From CBDTTW01 sp965363675 (GTDB lineage: Bacteria; Bacteroidota; Rhodothermia; Rhodothermales; DASSAV01): a stretch of DNA of 19,353 nt. The position numbers were made by a program, and so were the translations under genes. The notes beneath the pieces were generated by a model that saw nothing but the letters and a program-made list of their open reading frames with translations, searched no databases and was not told where the DNA came from. The stretch lies in the NCBI GenBank assembly GCA_965363675.1, contig CBDTTW010000040.1, positions 1-19,353 on the forward strand. The letters are read 5' to 3'. Positions 6,860 through 15,161 of this stretch are shown piece by piece; positions within the stretch are counted from its first letter, which is position 1, and every line of letters begins with the position of its first letter.

Positions 6860-9838
6860 CTACCGGATGGCCTTTAGCGCGGCGTTGATGCGCGCGAGCG
6901 TCTCCGGGGTAAGCTCCGGCATGGTCTTGCGCAGTTCGAGCAGGGAAAGCGTGCGCCGGGCGTCGCCCTCAGCGATGCGCGCCAGCGTGGGAGCATGCGC
7001 CTCCAGCGCGCTGCGGCCCGCCGCATTGCCCAGGATCTCGGCCAGCGCCGTCGTCACGTTCACGCGGCCTCCGGTGAGCAGGTACGCGCGGTCGCCCGCC
7101 GGGTGGCGGAAGGTGTAGGCGCCCGAGCCGATGTCGAACACGAGGTCGCCGCCGTCCGACCGCACGTTGCGGACGCCGGCGCTTTGCGCAAGGGGCGCGT
7201 CGCCTTCGCGGACGCTGCTTTCGGCGACGCCCGGCAGGCGCACCGTGGCGGTGCTGTTGGGCGGCGCCGTGAACGCATAAACCAGGTCCTCGCCGTCGAG
7301 TCGCCACGCCGAGACGATCTCGCCGTAGGGGCTCGTGTGCGCGGCCCGCACCTGCGTCAGGCCGCCCCCCGGCTCCGGCCGAAAGACGACGTGCTTGTAG
7401 CCGGGCCGGGCCGGGTCCAGGTCGATCCCGGCGACCGTGCTGAACATCCACTCCCCGACGGCGCCGTAGGCGTAGTGGTTGAACGAGTTCATGCTGGGGT
7501 CTTGGAACGTGCTGTCCGGCTTCTGGCCGTCCCAGCGCTCCCAGATCGTCGTGGCGCCCATCTTGACCGGGTAGAGCCACGAGGGGTACGTCTCCTGGTT
7601 GAGCAGCGCGTAGGCCACCGGCAGCTTGCCGTGGTCGGAAAGGACGTGGCAGAGATAGGGCGTCCCGACGAAGCCTGTCGTCAGGTGGTAGCCGAACTCC
7701 TGGATGTCCTCGACGAGGCGGCGGGCGGCCTCGGGGCGCAGCGCCTCCGGCAGGAGGTCAAACCGGAGGGCGAGCGCGTAGGCCGTCTGCGTGTTTTCGC
7801 CCACGCGCCCCCCCGCCGTCACGAACTCGCGGTTGAACGCCCGGCGGGCCTCCTCGGAGACGGCGGCGTACTCGGCCGCCTCATCGGCGCGCCCGAGCAC
7901 GGCGGCGGCCTTCGCCACGAGCGACGACGAGTAGGCGTAGTACGCCGTTGCGATAAGGTCCTTGCCGGTCGTGGCGCCCGGGTAGTCGGAGCGCGTGGTG
8001 GCATAGGCCAGCCAGTCGCCGAAGTGGAAGCCGGTGTTCCACAGCCCTTCGTCGGCGCGGCTGCGGATGTACCCCACCCACCGCTTCATGTTGGGGTAGT
8101 GCGTCTCCAGCAGGCGGCGGTCTCCGTAGGCGAGGTACACCGTCCACGGAACGATGGCCGCCGCATCGGCCCACGCGGCCGAGCTGGCGACGGACGGACG
8201 GCCGCGGTCGTAGGCTTCGGGTATGACGGCCGGCACCGAGCCGTCGGCGCGCTGCTCGGCGTCGAGGTCGGCGAGCCACTTCGTGTAGAACGCCTGGGTA
8301 TCCATGTTGTAGGTGGCCGTGCGCGCAAACACCTGGGCGTCGCCGGTCCAGCCGAGGCGTTCGTCGCGCTGCGGGCAGTCGGTCGGCACGTCGAGGAAGT
8401 TGCCGCGCTGGCCCCACACGATGTTCTCGTAGAGCTTGTTCAGCAGCGGGTGCGACGAGGTCCAGGAGCCCGCCGGGGCCATGTCCGAGTAGACCACCAC
8501 CCCCGTGAACGCCTCCGGCGTGACGGGGCCGGGGAAGCCCTCTACGGCTACATACCGGAAGCCGAAGAACGTGAAGTACGGCTCGTAGACTTCCTCGCCG
8601 CCGCCCTTGAGCGTGTAGGTCATCTGTGCGTCGGCGCGGCGCAAGTTCTCGGTGTAGAAGTTGCCCTTGCGGTCGAGCACTTCGGCATGGCGCAGCCGGA
8701 TGGTCGTCCCGGCCGGGCCGGAGACGCGCAGCCGCATCCACCCGACCATGTTTTGCCCCATGTCCAGCACGGTCTCGCCCGCCGGGGTGCGCAGCACCTT
8801 CACCGGGCGGATCTCCTGCATCCGGCGGATCGGCGGCCCGTGCAGCCCGACGAGCTTCGCCTCGGGCGCTTCCATCCGGCGCACCGGCGTCCAGCCTGCC
8901 GCCGCAAAGCCGGGGCTGCTCCAGCCGGGTTCTTCCAGGCGCGCATCGTAGATCTCGCCGTCGTAGATGTCGGCCAGGCGCACCGGCCCGCGCTTGGCCG
9001 TCCAATCGCCGCCGGTGCCGAAGGCGGCGGCGCTGCCGTCGCGATAGACCACGCGCAGCATGGCCCGCAGCGCCAGGCGGTCGCCCCACACGTTGCGCTG
9101 CCCGGAGAAGCCGATGTTGCCCCGGTACCACCCGTCGCCGAGCATCACCCCGAGGGCATTGTCGCCCGGCCGCACGAGCGCCGTCACGTCGTAGGTCTGG
9201 TACTGGAGACGCTTGTGGTAGCTCGTCCAGCCCGGCGTGAGCACCTGGTCGCCCACCCGCCGGCCGTTGATCTCGGCCGCATACAGGCCCAGGCTCGTCA
9301 CGTACAGCCGCGCCTCGGCGACGGGCTTCTCCAGGCGGAGCGCGCCGCGCAGCATCGGTTGGGGCTGGCTCGCGTCCGTCGGCTCGTCCCAGCCGTACGT
9401 GATCCACTCGGCCTTCCAGTCGCCGGGCGAGAGCAAGCCCATCTCCCAGAACGCCGGCTCCGACCAGCCCGTTTCGCGGCCCGCCTCGTCCCACAGTTTG
9501 ACGCGCCAGTAGTAGCGCCGCGAGGAAACCGGAGCCGGGCCGCCGTAGACCACATCCACGGACTGGTCGGAGGCGACCTTGCCGCTGTCCCAGAGCAGCT
9601 TTTTACCCGCACGCAGCGCCGCGGGGTCGGCCGCCGTTTGCACGCGGTACGCCGTCTGCGCCGCTCCGCGCCGCGCCGAGGCCATGCGCCAGCCCAAGCG
9701 CGGCGCCGCCGCGTCGATGCCCACCGGATCGACCAGATGCTCGGCGCGCAGATCCACGACGGCGACGTTCTGCGCACGGGCTTCGGACGCCCCAGCCATA
9801 AAAGCAACCAGAACCCACGACAGCAGAAAGCTTCTCAT
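6860..9838 (-). CDS. GH78 alpha-L-rhamnosidase, secreted, with C-terminal helical appendage
   Basis: A 992-residue secreted enzyme with a signal peptide of about 22 residues ending ARA. The order fits full-length GH78: an N-terminal fibronectin-like domain (LRAEHLVDPVGIDAAAPRLGW), beta-sandwich domains holding SLGLYAAEINGRRVGDQVLTPGWTSY (in two family blocks), then the six-hairpin catalytic domain and a C-terminal beta domain. The probable general acid is E493 in DCPQRDERLGWTGDAQ. The probable base is E796 in GAVGEWMF. The enzyme removes terminal alpha-L-rhamnose from rhamnogalacturonan, flavonoid glycosides or similar substrates. The last 75 or so residues (from about 915) are an additional helix-rich tail with TTALAEILGN and LTPETLARINAALKAI. 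I recognise it as a small domain appended to various exported glycosidases; its role is unknown. It follows a sugar-porter gene by 51 bases, so one transcript is likely. Confidence 0.93.
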   Translation of the reverse strand: MRSFLLSWVLVAFMAGASEARAQNVAVVDLRAEHLVDPVGIDAAAPRLGWRMASARRGAAQTAYRVQTAADPAALRAGKKLLWDSGKVASDQSVDVVYGGPAPVSSRRYYWRVKLWDEAGRETGWSEPAFWEMGLLSPGDWKAEWITYGWDEPTDASQPQPMLRGALRLEKPVAEARLYVTSLGLYAAEINGRRVGDQVLTPGWTSYHKRLQYQTYDVTALVRPGDNALGVMLGDGWYRGNIGFSGQRNVWGDRLALRAMLRVVYRDGSAAAFGTGGDWTAKRGPVRLADIYDGEIYDARLEEPGWSSPGFAAAGWTPVRRMEAPEAKLVGLHGPPIRRMQEIRPVKVLRTPAGETVLDMGQNMVGWMRLRVSGPAGTTIRLRHAEVLDRKGNFYTENLRRADAQMTYTLKGGGEEVYEPYFTFFGFRYVAVEGFPGPVTPEAFTGVVVYSDMAPAGSWTSSHPLLNKLYENIVWGQRGNFLDVPTDCPQRDERLGWTGDAQVFARTATYNMDTQAFYTKWLADLDAEQRADGSVPAVIPEAYDRGRPSVASSAAWADAAAIVPWTVYLAYGDRRLLETHYPNMKRWVGYIRSRADEGLWNTGFHFGDWLAYATTRSDYPGATTGKDLIATAYYAYSSSLVAKAAAVLGRADEAAEYAAVSEEARRAFNREFVTAGGRVGENTQTAYALALRFDLLPEALRPEAARRLVEDIQEFGYHLTTGFVGTPYLCHVLSDHGKLPVAYALLNQETYPSWLYPVKMGATTIWERWDGQKPDSTFQDPSMNSFNHYAYGAVGEWMFSTVAGIDLDPARPGYKHVVFRPEPGGGLTQVRAAHTSPYGEIVSAWRLDGEDLVYAFTAPPNSTATVRLPGVAESSVREGDAPLAQSAGVRNVRSDGGDLVFDIGSGAYTFRHPAGDRAYLLTGGRVNVTTALAEILGNAAGRSALEAHAPTLARIAEGDARRTLSLLELRKTMPELTPETLARINAALKAIR

Positions 9839-9889
9839 GAACCCACCCTCAGGCTAAATGAACCGTACGTCGCCACGGCCGCCGCGTCT

Positions 9890-11263
9890 TCAGCGCGCGC
9901 CGCCGGTTTGCTCCACCCGTTCGAGCTGGGGCGTGGCGATGCCCATGCGCACCTCCAGCTCCTCCAGCGAGAGCCCCTTCGTCTCCGGCATGACGCGCCA
10001 CGCAAACACGAACTGGAGCAGCATCATGGCTGCGAAGAACGCAAACGCGAAGGCCCCCGAGACCTCGGCGACCACGGGGAACGTCCACGAGACGGCGGCG
10101 GCCATAACCCAGTGCGTGAAGCTGCCGAGGGCCTGCCCCTTGGAACGCACGCGGTTGGGAAACACCTCCGAGAGGAACACCCACACGACGGCCCCCTGCG
10201 AGAACGCAAAGAAGGCGATGAAGCCGAGCAGCCCCAGGAGCACGACCGTCCCCGAGAACGCGCCCGTCGAGAACGCCATCGCCACGAGGCCCAGGCAAAG
10301 CGCCGTGCCCACCGACCCGACGAGCATCAGCGGGCGCCGCCCGAAGCGGTCGATGATGAACAGCGCCAGGATCGTAAACACCAGGTTGGTCGTGCCGAGG
10401 GCCACCGATTGCAGGAAGGCATCGTCGGCGGCGGCGCCCGCCATGGCGAAGATGCGGGGCGCGTGGTAGATGAGCGCGTTGATGCCCGAGAGCTGGTTGA
10501 ACATCGCCAGCGCAATGGCGAGCATGATCGGGAAACGGTACTGCCGCTGGAACAGCCGCTCCTGGTTCTTCCCCTGCTCGGCCTCCAGCGACGCCACGAT
10601 TTCGGCCAGCTCCTGCTTTACATTCTCCTCGCCGAGGCTTTGCAGCACCGCCTCCGCCTCCCGGACGCGCCCCTGCCGCACCAGCCAGCGCGGGCTGAAC
10701 GGAATGAACGAGAGCAGCCCCAGGAACAGCAGCGAGGGCGCCGCCATCACGCCGAACATCCAGCGCCAAGCCACCTCCGCGTCGAAGCTCTGCGCGATGA
10801 GGTAGTTCGAGAAGTAGGCCAGCAAAATTCCCGTCACGACGTTGAGCTGGTTCACCGCCACGAGGCGGCCGCGCAGGCGCGCCGGGGCGATCTCGGCGAT
10901 GTACATGGGCGCCACGACCGAGGCTGCCCCGACGCCGAGCCCGCCGATGAACCGGAACGCCAGAAACACGAACCACGACTCGGCGAAGGCCGTGCCCAGC
11001 GCCGAAGCCAGGAACAACACGGCCAGCACGAACAGCACGCGTTTGCGCCCGTAACGGTCGGCCGGCCGCCCCACGGAGAACGCTCCGACGATGGTGCCCA
11101 GCAGCGCCGAGGCCACCGTAAAGCCGAGCCAGAATTCGTCCAGAACAAAGACGCGTTCGAGCGCTTCGGTCGTGCCCGAGATGACGGCCGTGTCGAAGCC
11201 GAAAAGAAGCCCTCCCAGCGCCGCTACGAGGGTGCTGAAAATCACGTTGCGCCGCGATTGCAT
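9890..11263 (-). CDS. MFS sugar porter (XylE/GLUT-like)
   Basis: A 457-residue, twelve-helix inner-membrane sugar:proton symporter of the sugar porter family. Diagnostic features are GGLLFGFDTAVISG in helix 1, DRYGRKR (about 69-75), RFIGGLGVGAASVVAPMYIAE with its following P-x-x-x-RG, QLSGINALIYHAP in helix 7, DRFGRRP after helix 8, and PETKGLSLEELE at the C-terminus. The frame extends 58 codons further upstream, but that stretch is Arg/Pro-rich with no membrane character. MQSRRNVIFS at 11263 is the family-typical start. The gene precedes a GH78 alpha-L-rhamnosidase, so the cargo may be rhamnose or another monosaccharide released by the glycosidases. The family mainly takes glucose, xylose, galactose, fructose or inositol, so substrate is not certain. 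The 199 bases upstream contain no convincing promoter to my eye. Confidence 0.92.
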   Translation of the reverse strand: MQSRRNVIFSTLVAALGGLLFGFDTAVISGTTEALERVFVLDEFWLGFTVASALLGTIVGAFSVGRPADRYGRKRVLFVLAVLFLASALGTAFAESWFVFLAFRFIGGLGVGAASVVAPMYIAEIAPARLRGRLVAVNQLNVVTGILLAYFSNYLIAQSFDAEVAWRWMFGVMAAPSLLFLGLLSFIPFSPRWLVRQGRVREAEAVLQSLGEENVKQELAEIVASLEAEQGKNQERLFQRQYRFPIMLAIALAMFNQLSGINALIYHAPRIFAMAGAAADDAFLQSVALGTTNLVFTILALFIIDRFGRRPLMLVGSVGTALCLGLVAMAFSTGAFSGTVVLLGLLGFIAFFAFSQGAVVWVFLSEVFPNRVRSKGQALGSFTHWVMAAAVSWTFPVVAEVSGAFAFAFFAAMMLLQFVFAWRVMPETKGLSLEELEVRMGIATPQLERVEQTGGAR

Positions 11264-11439
11264 ACGGGTTCGCCGGTTGCTGCGCCGTGCCGCCCCCTGA
11301 GCGAGGCCGGGGCGCGGGTTGAGTGTGGGGGGGGGCCGCCGCGCGCCTGGACGAGCGCTTCCGAAGAGGCCGCCGCGCCGGATCGGCAAGCGGTTCCGTA
11401 AGGTAGGCGCCGCCGGCAGACGCAGCAACAGGCGCAACC

Positions 11440-11457
11440 GCCGGAAAAAGCTCCGGC
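11440..11457 (-). terminator. Small hairpin after the ABC permease gene
   Basis: GCCGGA (11440-11445) and TCCGGC (11452-11457) form a 6-bp stem with a 6-base loop, 5 bases beyond the permease stop codon. On the minus strand the loop reads GCTTTT and no T run follows the stem, so this is at best a weak or Rho-assisted end to the ABC operon. It sits upstream of the sugar porter gene. Confidence 0.25.
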
Positions 11458-11462
11458 CGGGA

Positions 11463-12272
11463 CTACGTCACGTTCTCGGCGCTGTAGCGCGCCAAGAGGC
11501 CGTTGGCGACGGCGTAGCGATGCACCCGGCCGAACACCCAGAACGAGAGCGCCAGAAACCCCAGCGCCAGCGCCAGCCCCACCCAGAGCGGCGGCCCCGT
11601 CCCCGCCTCGCCGCGCACGACGGCCCGCATCCCCTCGAACACGTACGAGGGCGGCAGCAGCCTGCCGACGTACTGCATCCAGACGGGCAGCGTATCCAGG
11701 GGGTAGAAGACGCCCGCATACGGCGCGATGATGCCGGGGATCGGCCAGATGAACCACTCGGCGGCGGGACCCAGGCGAAACACGACGGCGCTGCCGAACA
11801 CCCCGAGCGAGACGCCGAACATGAAGAGCACCAGCAGATACGGAATGAGGCGCCAGCCGAGGGCCCCGTAGGTCACCCCGAAGATCACCCCTCCGGCGGT
11901 CGCCATCACGGCCAGGCCAATGGCGCTCGTCGCGGTGGTCGTCAGCACCAGCCCGGTCAGGTACTGCGTCACGGTGAGCGGCGTAGCGAACAGGTTGAGG
12001 AAGTTGCGCGACCAGATCTCCTCGAAGAAGCCGATGGCAAAGCCCTGCATCACGCGCGAGTTGAACTCCCAGAGCATCACCGCCCCGAGCAGCACCGTGG
12101 TGAAGTCGAAGCCCTGCGCGGTGATCTGGTCCAGGTAGCGCGCCACGAAGCCCCAGATCAACACCTCGATGAGCACCCACAGAAAGATCGGCACGATGCG
12201 CGCCGGACTGCTCGTCGTGAGGTAATACTGGCGGAGGGCCACCGCCCCGGCGTTTTGCAGGAAGCGTTTCAT
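11463..12272 (-). CDS. ABC-2 type transporter permease
   Basis: A 269-residue integral membrane protein with about six hydrophobic segments, typical of a single ABC-2 permease subunit that dimerises. The N-terminal amphipathic region (RFLQNAGAVALRQYYLTTSSPARI) precedes the first membrane helix (IVPIFLWVLIEVLIWGFVA). The C-terminal part shows the common PLDTLPVWMQYVGRLLPPSYVFEGMRAVV block of the family just before the last helix. It starts on an ATGA overlap with the upstream ATPase gene, a sign of translational coupling and a fixed partnership. The substrate is unknown; this class exports drugs, polysaccharide or lipid-type molecules. It is the last gene of a three-gene operon with an NmrA-like protein. 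Confidence 0.9.
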   Translation of the reverse strand: MKRFLQNAGAVALRQYYLTTSSPARIVPIFLWVLIEVLIWGFVARYLDQITAQGFDFTTVLLGAVMLWEFNSRVMQGFAIGFFEEIWSRNFLNLFATPLTVTQYLTGLVLTTTATSAIGLAVMATAGGVIFGVTYGALGWRLIPYLLVLFMFGVSLGVFGSAVVFRLGPAAEWFIWPIPGIIAPYAGVFYPLDTLPVWMQYVGRLLPPSYVFEGMRAVVRGEAGTGPPLWVGLALALGFLALSFWVFGRVHRYAVANGLLARYSAENVT

Positions 12273-13027
12273 GCGTCTCCCTCCCCGAGCGGCTCGCTTG
12301 CCACGTGGACGAACAGGTCCTCCAGCGTCGCCGCGCCATGCAAGGCGGGCAGGGCGCGCGGGTCGCCTTCGAGCAGCACGCGCCCGTGCGAAAGAAACAG
12401 CACCCGGTCGCAGGTCTGCTCGACCTCCTGCATGTTGTGCGAGGTCCAGAGCACACCGCCCGCCCCGGCGTCGGCGTAGGCGCGGATGCGGCGGCGGATC
12501 TCGCGGGCCGTAGCCGGGTCGAGCGAGGCGGTCGGCTCGTCGAGGAACAGCAGCTTGGGGCGGTTCAGCAGGGCCTTGGCAAGCGCGACGCGGGTGGCCT
12601 CGCCGGAGGAAAGCAACCCGCAGCGCGTGCGCCGCAGCCGCTCCAGACCGAAGGCGGCGATCACCTCTCCGATGCGCTCGCCAAGGCGCGGCACGCCGTA
12701 GATCATCCCGAAGAACCGCAGGTTCTGCTCGACGGTGACGTTGCCCGGCAGCGGCGCGTACACGGCTGCGAAGTTGGTGTGTTCGAGCGCGTCGGAGCGG
12801 CGGCGCGCCAGGTCGATGCCCTCGATATGAATGCCGCCGCTCGTCGGGGCGAGCACCCCCAGCAGCATGCTGATGGTGGTCGTCTTGCCGGCGCCGTTCG
12901 GCCCGAGCAGCCCTACGATCTCGCCGCGCCGGATCTCCAGCGACACGCCCGCCACCGCCTCCAGGGCGCCGTACCGCTTGACGAGGTTTTCGGCGCGCAG
13001 CACGGGCGCAGCAGAGGCGTCGGTCAT
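12269..13027 (-). CDS. ABC transporter ATP-binding protein
   Basis: A 252-residue ABC-2 type ATPase, acting on the cytoplasmic face. Walker A is GPNGAGKT (residues 42-49), the signature is LSSGE (139-143, a variant of LSGGQ), Walker B is LLFLDE (159-164) with the D-loop SLD after it, and the switch histidine is H197 in TSHNMQEVEQTCDRV. The region that normally carries the Q-loop glutamine reads NFAAVYAPLPGNVTVEQNL and has no glutamine at the expected place. I recall a related branch of ABC-2 ATPases with NFSSPY-type sequence there, so this is likely a subfamily trait rather than a defect. It overlaps the permease by 4 bases and begins 13 bases after the NmrA-like gene. It powers export of an unidentified substrate. 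Confidence 0.93.
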   Translation of the reverse strand: MTDASAAPVLRAENLVKRYGALEAVAGVSLEIRRGEIVGLLGPNGAGKTTTISMLLGVLAPTSGGIHIEGIDLARRRSDALEHTNFAAVYAPLPGNVTVEQNLRFFGMIYGVPRLGERIGEVIAAFGLERLRRTRCGLLSSGEATRVALAKALLNRPKLLFLDEPTASLDPATAREIRRRIRAYADAGAGGVLWTSHNMQEVEQTCDRVLFLSHGRVLLEGDPRALPALHGAATLEDLFVHVASEPLGEGDA

Positions 13028-13040
13028 GCGGTTGCGGCCG

Positions 13041-13685
13041 TTAGTTGTTGCTGACCATGGGGGCCTCGCGCACCCACGCGCCTTCCTCGGCGGCGTGCAG
13101 CATGAAGCGGGCTACGTCCGCGCGCGTGATGGTGTTGCCGGCCCCGAGGCGCAGATAACCCGCCTCCCACCGCCCGAGGGGCGGGCCATCGACGAGGCGC
13201 GGCGGGCGCACGAGCGTCCACCGGAGGCTGCTCGCGCGCAGCAGGTCGGCGTGCTCCTGCGCGTCGGCGAGCATGGCGCCCACCACGAGCTTCATCACGC
13301 CGCGCATCAGGCTGCGCCCGAACGAGTTGGGGTCGCGCGCGTCCGCGACGCCCGCCCCTACCAGGCTCACCACGCGGTCAACGCCCGCCTGGGGCGCCAG
13401 GGCCGTCAGGTTGCGCGCCAATTGGGTCAGCACGTCCTTGCCCGAGGTTTTGGTCCACCCGACGGCGCTCAGCACCGCGTCGTGGCCGGGCAGGCATGCC
13501 CGCAGCGCCTCGGCGTCCCGCACGTCGCCCTCCACCACGGAGACGCCTTCCGGAAGCGCCGTCTCGGCGGCCTCCAGCCGGGCGCGGCTGCGCGCCAGCG
13601 CCGTTACGGCGTGCCCCGCCGCCGACGCCTCGGCCACGATCAGCCGCCCCACTTTGCCGCTCGCCCCCAACACCAGCAGATTCAT
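13041..13685 (-). CDS. NAD(P)-binding NmrA/SDR-like protein
   Basis: A 214-residue single-domain Rossmann protein. It opens with MNLLVLGASGKVGRLIV, whose GxxGxxG loop binds NAD(P). VVEGDVRDAEAL follows as the usual strand with an aspartate contacting the adenine, and then HDAVLSAVGW. RWTLVRPPRLVDGP near residue 160 is the typical late motif of atypical SDRs of the NmrA/NAD(P)H-binding group (PF13460-like). The canonical Tyr-x3-Lys catalytic pair of classical SDRs is not evident, so it may be a redox sensor, epimerase or reductase; function cannot be assigned. The frame remains open well upstream of 13685, but only the Rossmann start at 13685 makes a sensible N-terminus. It is the first gene of the operon with the ABC ATPase and permease. 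It diverges from the VOC gene across 217 bases that include an imperfect hairpin at about 13758-13784. Confidence 0.85.
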   Translation of the reverse strand: MNLLVLGASGKVGRLIVAEASAAGHAVTALARSRARLEAAETALPEGVSVVEGDVRDAEALRACLPGHDAVLSAVGWTKTSGKDVLTQLARNLTALAPQAGVDRVVSLVGAGVADARDPNSFGRSLMRGVMKLVVGAMLADAQEHADLLRASSLRWTLVRPPRLVDGPPLGRWEAGYLRLGAGNTITRADVARFMLHAAEEGAWVREAPMVSNN

Positions 13686-13902
13686 CGTCGCCCCCCGAAG
13701 GTAAATGGCAGCCGTCGCATTCCAGGCGAGTCGAACGAGGCGGCCTCGCGGCTGTTCCGCGGCTGCACGGGGCCGCAGCCCGCGCCGCCCCCCGCCGCCC
13801 ACGCCTATTTGCCAGATCGTAACCTTGCGCCGCCGCCGAAGCGCCGGGGAGGGGCGTTGCACGCAAAACGGCCGCTCCCACCCGACGCCCCGGAGGCTTC
13901 CC

Positions 13903-14406
13903 ATGTCCGTAACGCTCAACGCCATCCAACACGTAGGCCTCATCGTGGGCGACATGCCGACGATGAAAGCCTTTTACACCCAACTGCTCGGCGCCGAACC
14001 CGCCATCGAGACCGAACTGGCCCTGCCCAAGATGAGCGGCCAGCTTCAGGCCGACCATCCGGCCATCCGCATCGCGCTGTACAAGCTGGCCGGATGGGCC
14101 ATCGAGCTGGTGCAGTACGTCAACCCGAAAGGCGCCGAGGCGCCGCAGCGCACCAACGACATCGGCGGCAAGCACATCTGCTTCAAGGTGGACGACATCG
14201 AGGAGGTGTACGCCTCGCTCTCGGAGGCGGGCGTGCCGTTCCACGACGCGCCGGTGCACTTCGGCGAGGAAGGCGGCCCCCTCTGCGGCTTCGCCTTCGC
14301 CTACTTCCGCGACCCCGAGGGCAACATCCTGGAAGTGATGCAGGAGCCCTCCAAGGCCACGCAAATCGCTAACAAGGTCTCCGAAGCCCTCGACCGATTG
14401 GGCTGA
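13903..14406 (+). CDS. VOC-fold metalloprotein (glyoxalase/bleomycin-resistance superfamily)
   Basis: A 167-residue protein with paired beta-alpha-beta-beta-beta modules. The metal-ligand positions of the superfamily are all occupied: H10 (IQHVGLIVGD), E68 (AIELVQY), H91 (GKHICFKVDD) and E144 (DPEGNILEVMQ). An active divalent-metal enzyme such as a lactoylglutathione lyase-like, epimerase-like or dioxygenase-like protein is therefore plausible. The exact reaction cannot be read. The frame is open 66 codons farther upstream, but that part is Arg/Pro-rich and out of family. GGAGG at 13892-13896, six bases before the ATG at 13903, fixes the start and is one of the best ribosome-binding sites in the window. 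It is followed, 118 bases later, by the superoxide dismutase gene in the same direction. A separate transcript for the latter is possible. Confidence 0.9.
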   Translation: MSVTLNAIQHVGLIVGDMPTMKAFYTQLLGAEPAIETELALPKMSGQLQADHPAIRIALYKLAGWAIELVQYVNPKGAEAPQRTNDIGGKHICFKVDDIEEVYASLSEAGVPFHDAPVHFGEEGGPLCGFAFAYFRDPEGNILEVMQEPSKATQIANKVSEALDRLG

Positions 14407-14524
14407 GCGCGCCCCGCGCAACGCTCTTGCTACATCCCGCACGGGGCATACGCGGCAAGCAGGCGCGCTTCTATCTTGCACGCACCCACAAAACCTATCC
14501 TCCCATTTCTAAAAGGTTACGCGT

Positions 14525-15103
14525 ATGCAAAGGCTACTATGGTCCATGGCGGGCGTCCTGCTGTTCGTAGGCGTCGCCGCCGGCCTGACCGGGTGCATCT
14601 ACCCCGAGAACGGCGCCTCCGCGAAAGTCATGATCCGGCCCACCTCGGCCCCCGGCTCGCTCGTCAGCGGCGACCTCACCATCGACGAGACCGTGGACGG
14701 CATTGTCATTCGCGGCACGATCACGGGTCTGACGCCCGGCGAGCACGGCCTGCACATCCACAAGAACTACTCGTGCGCCGACGCCGACCTGCCGGAAGAC
14801 GCGGACACGCTTCCGGATCCCGCCGGGGCCGCCGGCCCGCACTGGGACCCGCTCATGACGATGAACCACGCCGGCCCGGACTCGGCCTTCGCCACGCGCC
14901 ACGCCGGCGACCTGGGCAACATCATGGCCGACGCCGGCGGCAAGGCCGTCGTCAATAAGAAGCTCATGCACCTCGAAGTAGAGGGCATGACGCACGGCGT
15001 CGTAGGGCACGCCATGATCGTGCATGGAGGCCGCGACGACCTCACGTCGAACCCCGGGGGCAACTCGGGCGTCCGCATGGGTTGCGGCCTCATCATGAAG
15101 TAG
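14525..15103 (+). CDS. sodC: Cu/Zn superoxide dismutase family lipoprotein
   Basis: A 192-residue envelope protein. A signal sequence ends in the lipobox LTGC (C24), so it is probably lipid-anchored. Compared with the bovine enzyme, the copper ligands correspond to H77, H79, H106 (bridging) and H167. The zinc ligands are H106, H115, H126 and D129. The disulfide is C84-C187, and the active-site arginine is R184 in GNSGVRMGCGLI. Because every ligand is present, it should dismutate superoxide to peroxide and oxygen outside the cytoplasm. HWDP takes the place of the usual GHFDP-like segment. AAAAGG eight bases before the ATG is a reasonable ribosome-binding site. A strong terminator follows the stop codon directly. 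The role is defence against extracytoplasmic superoxide; nothing next to it is obviously functionally linked. Confidence 0.93.
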   Translation: MQRLLWSMAGVLLFVGVAAGLTGCIYPENGASAKVMIRPTSAPGSLVSGDLTIDETVDGIVIRGTITGLTPGEHGLHIHKNYSCADADLPEDADTLPDPAGAAGPHWDPLMTMNHAGPDSAFATRHAGDLGNIMADAGGKAVVNKKLMHLEVEGMTHGVVGHAMIVHGGRDDLTSNPGGNSGVRMGCGLIMK

Positions 15104-15121
15104 CCGCTCGCCGTTTCGCCG

Positions 15122-15157
15122 AAAAGGGCGCGCTCCGCCGGGGCGCGCCCTTTTTTT
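15122..15157 (+). terminator. Rho-independent terminator of sodC, probably bidirectional
   Basis: AAAAGGGCGCGC (15122-15133) pairs perfectly over 12 bp with GCGCGCCCTTTT (15143-15154), with a 9-base loop and a run of seven T (15151-15157). It begins 18 bases after the sodC stop. The convergent PQQ dehydrogenase gene ends at 15162, and on its strand the stem is followed by four T, so it can serve both genes. Confidence 0.93.
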
Positions 15158-15161
15158 GCCT

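Noticed and set aside
6995..11401. Plus-strand open frame of over 1400 codons opposite the GH78 and sugar porter genes
   Set aside because: It is antisense to two well-recognised genes and consists of Arg/Ala/His/Gly-rich low-complexity sequence without any domain, as expected in G+C-rich DNA.
12831..14372. Plus-strand frame spanning the NmrA-like gene and the VOC gene
   Set aside because: It is antisense to the Rossmann protein and out of frame with the VOC protein that has a clear GGAGG site and metal ligands.
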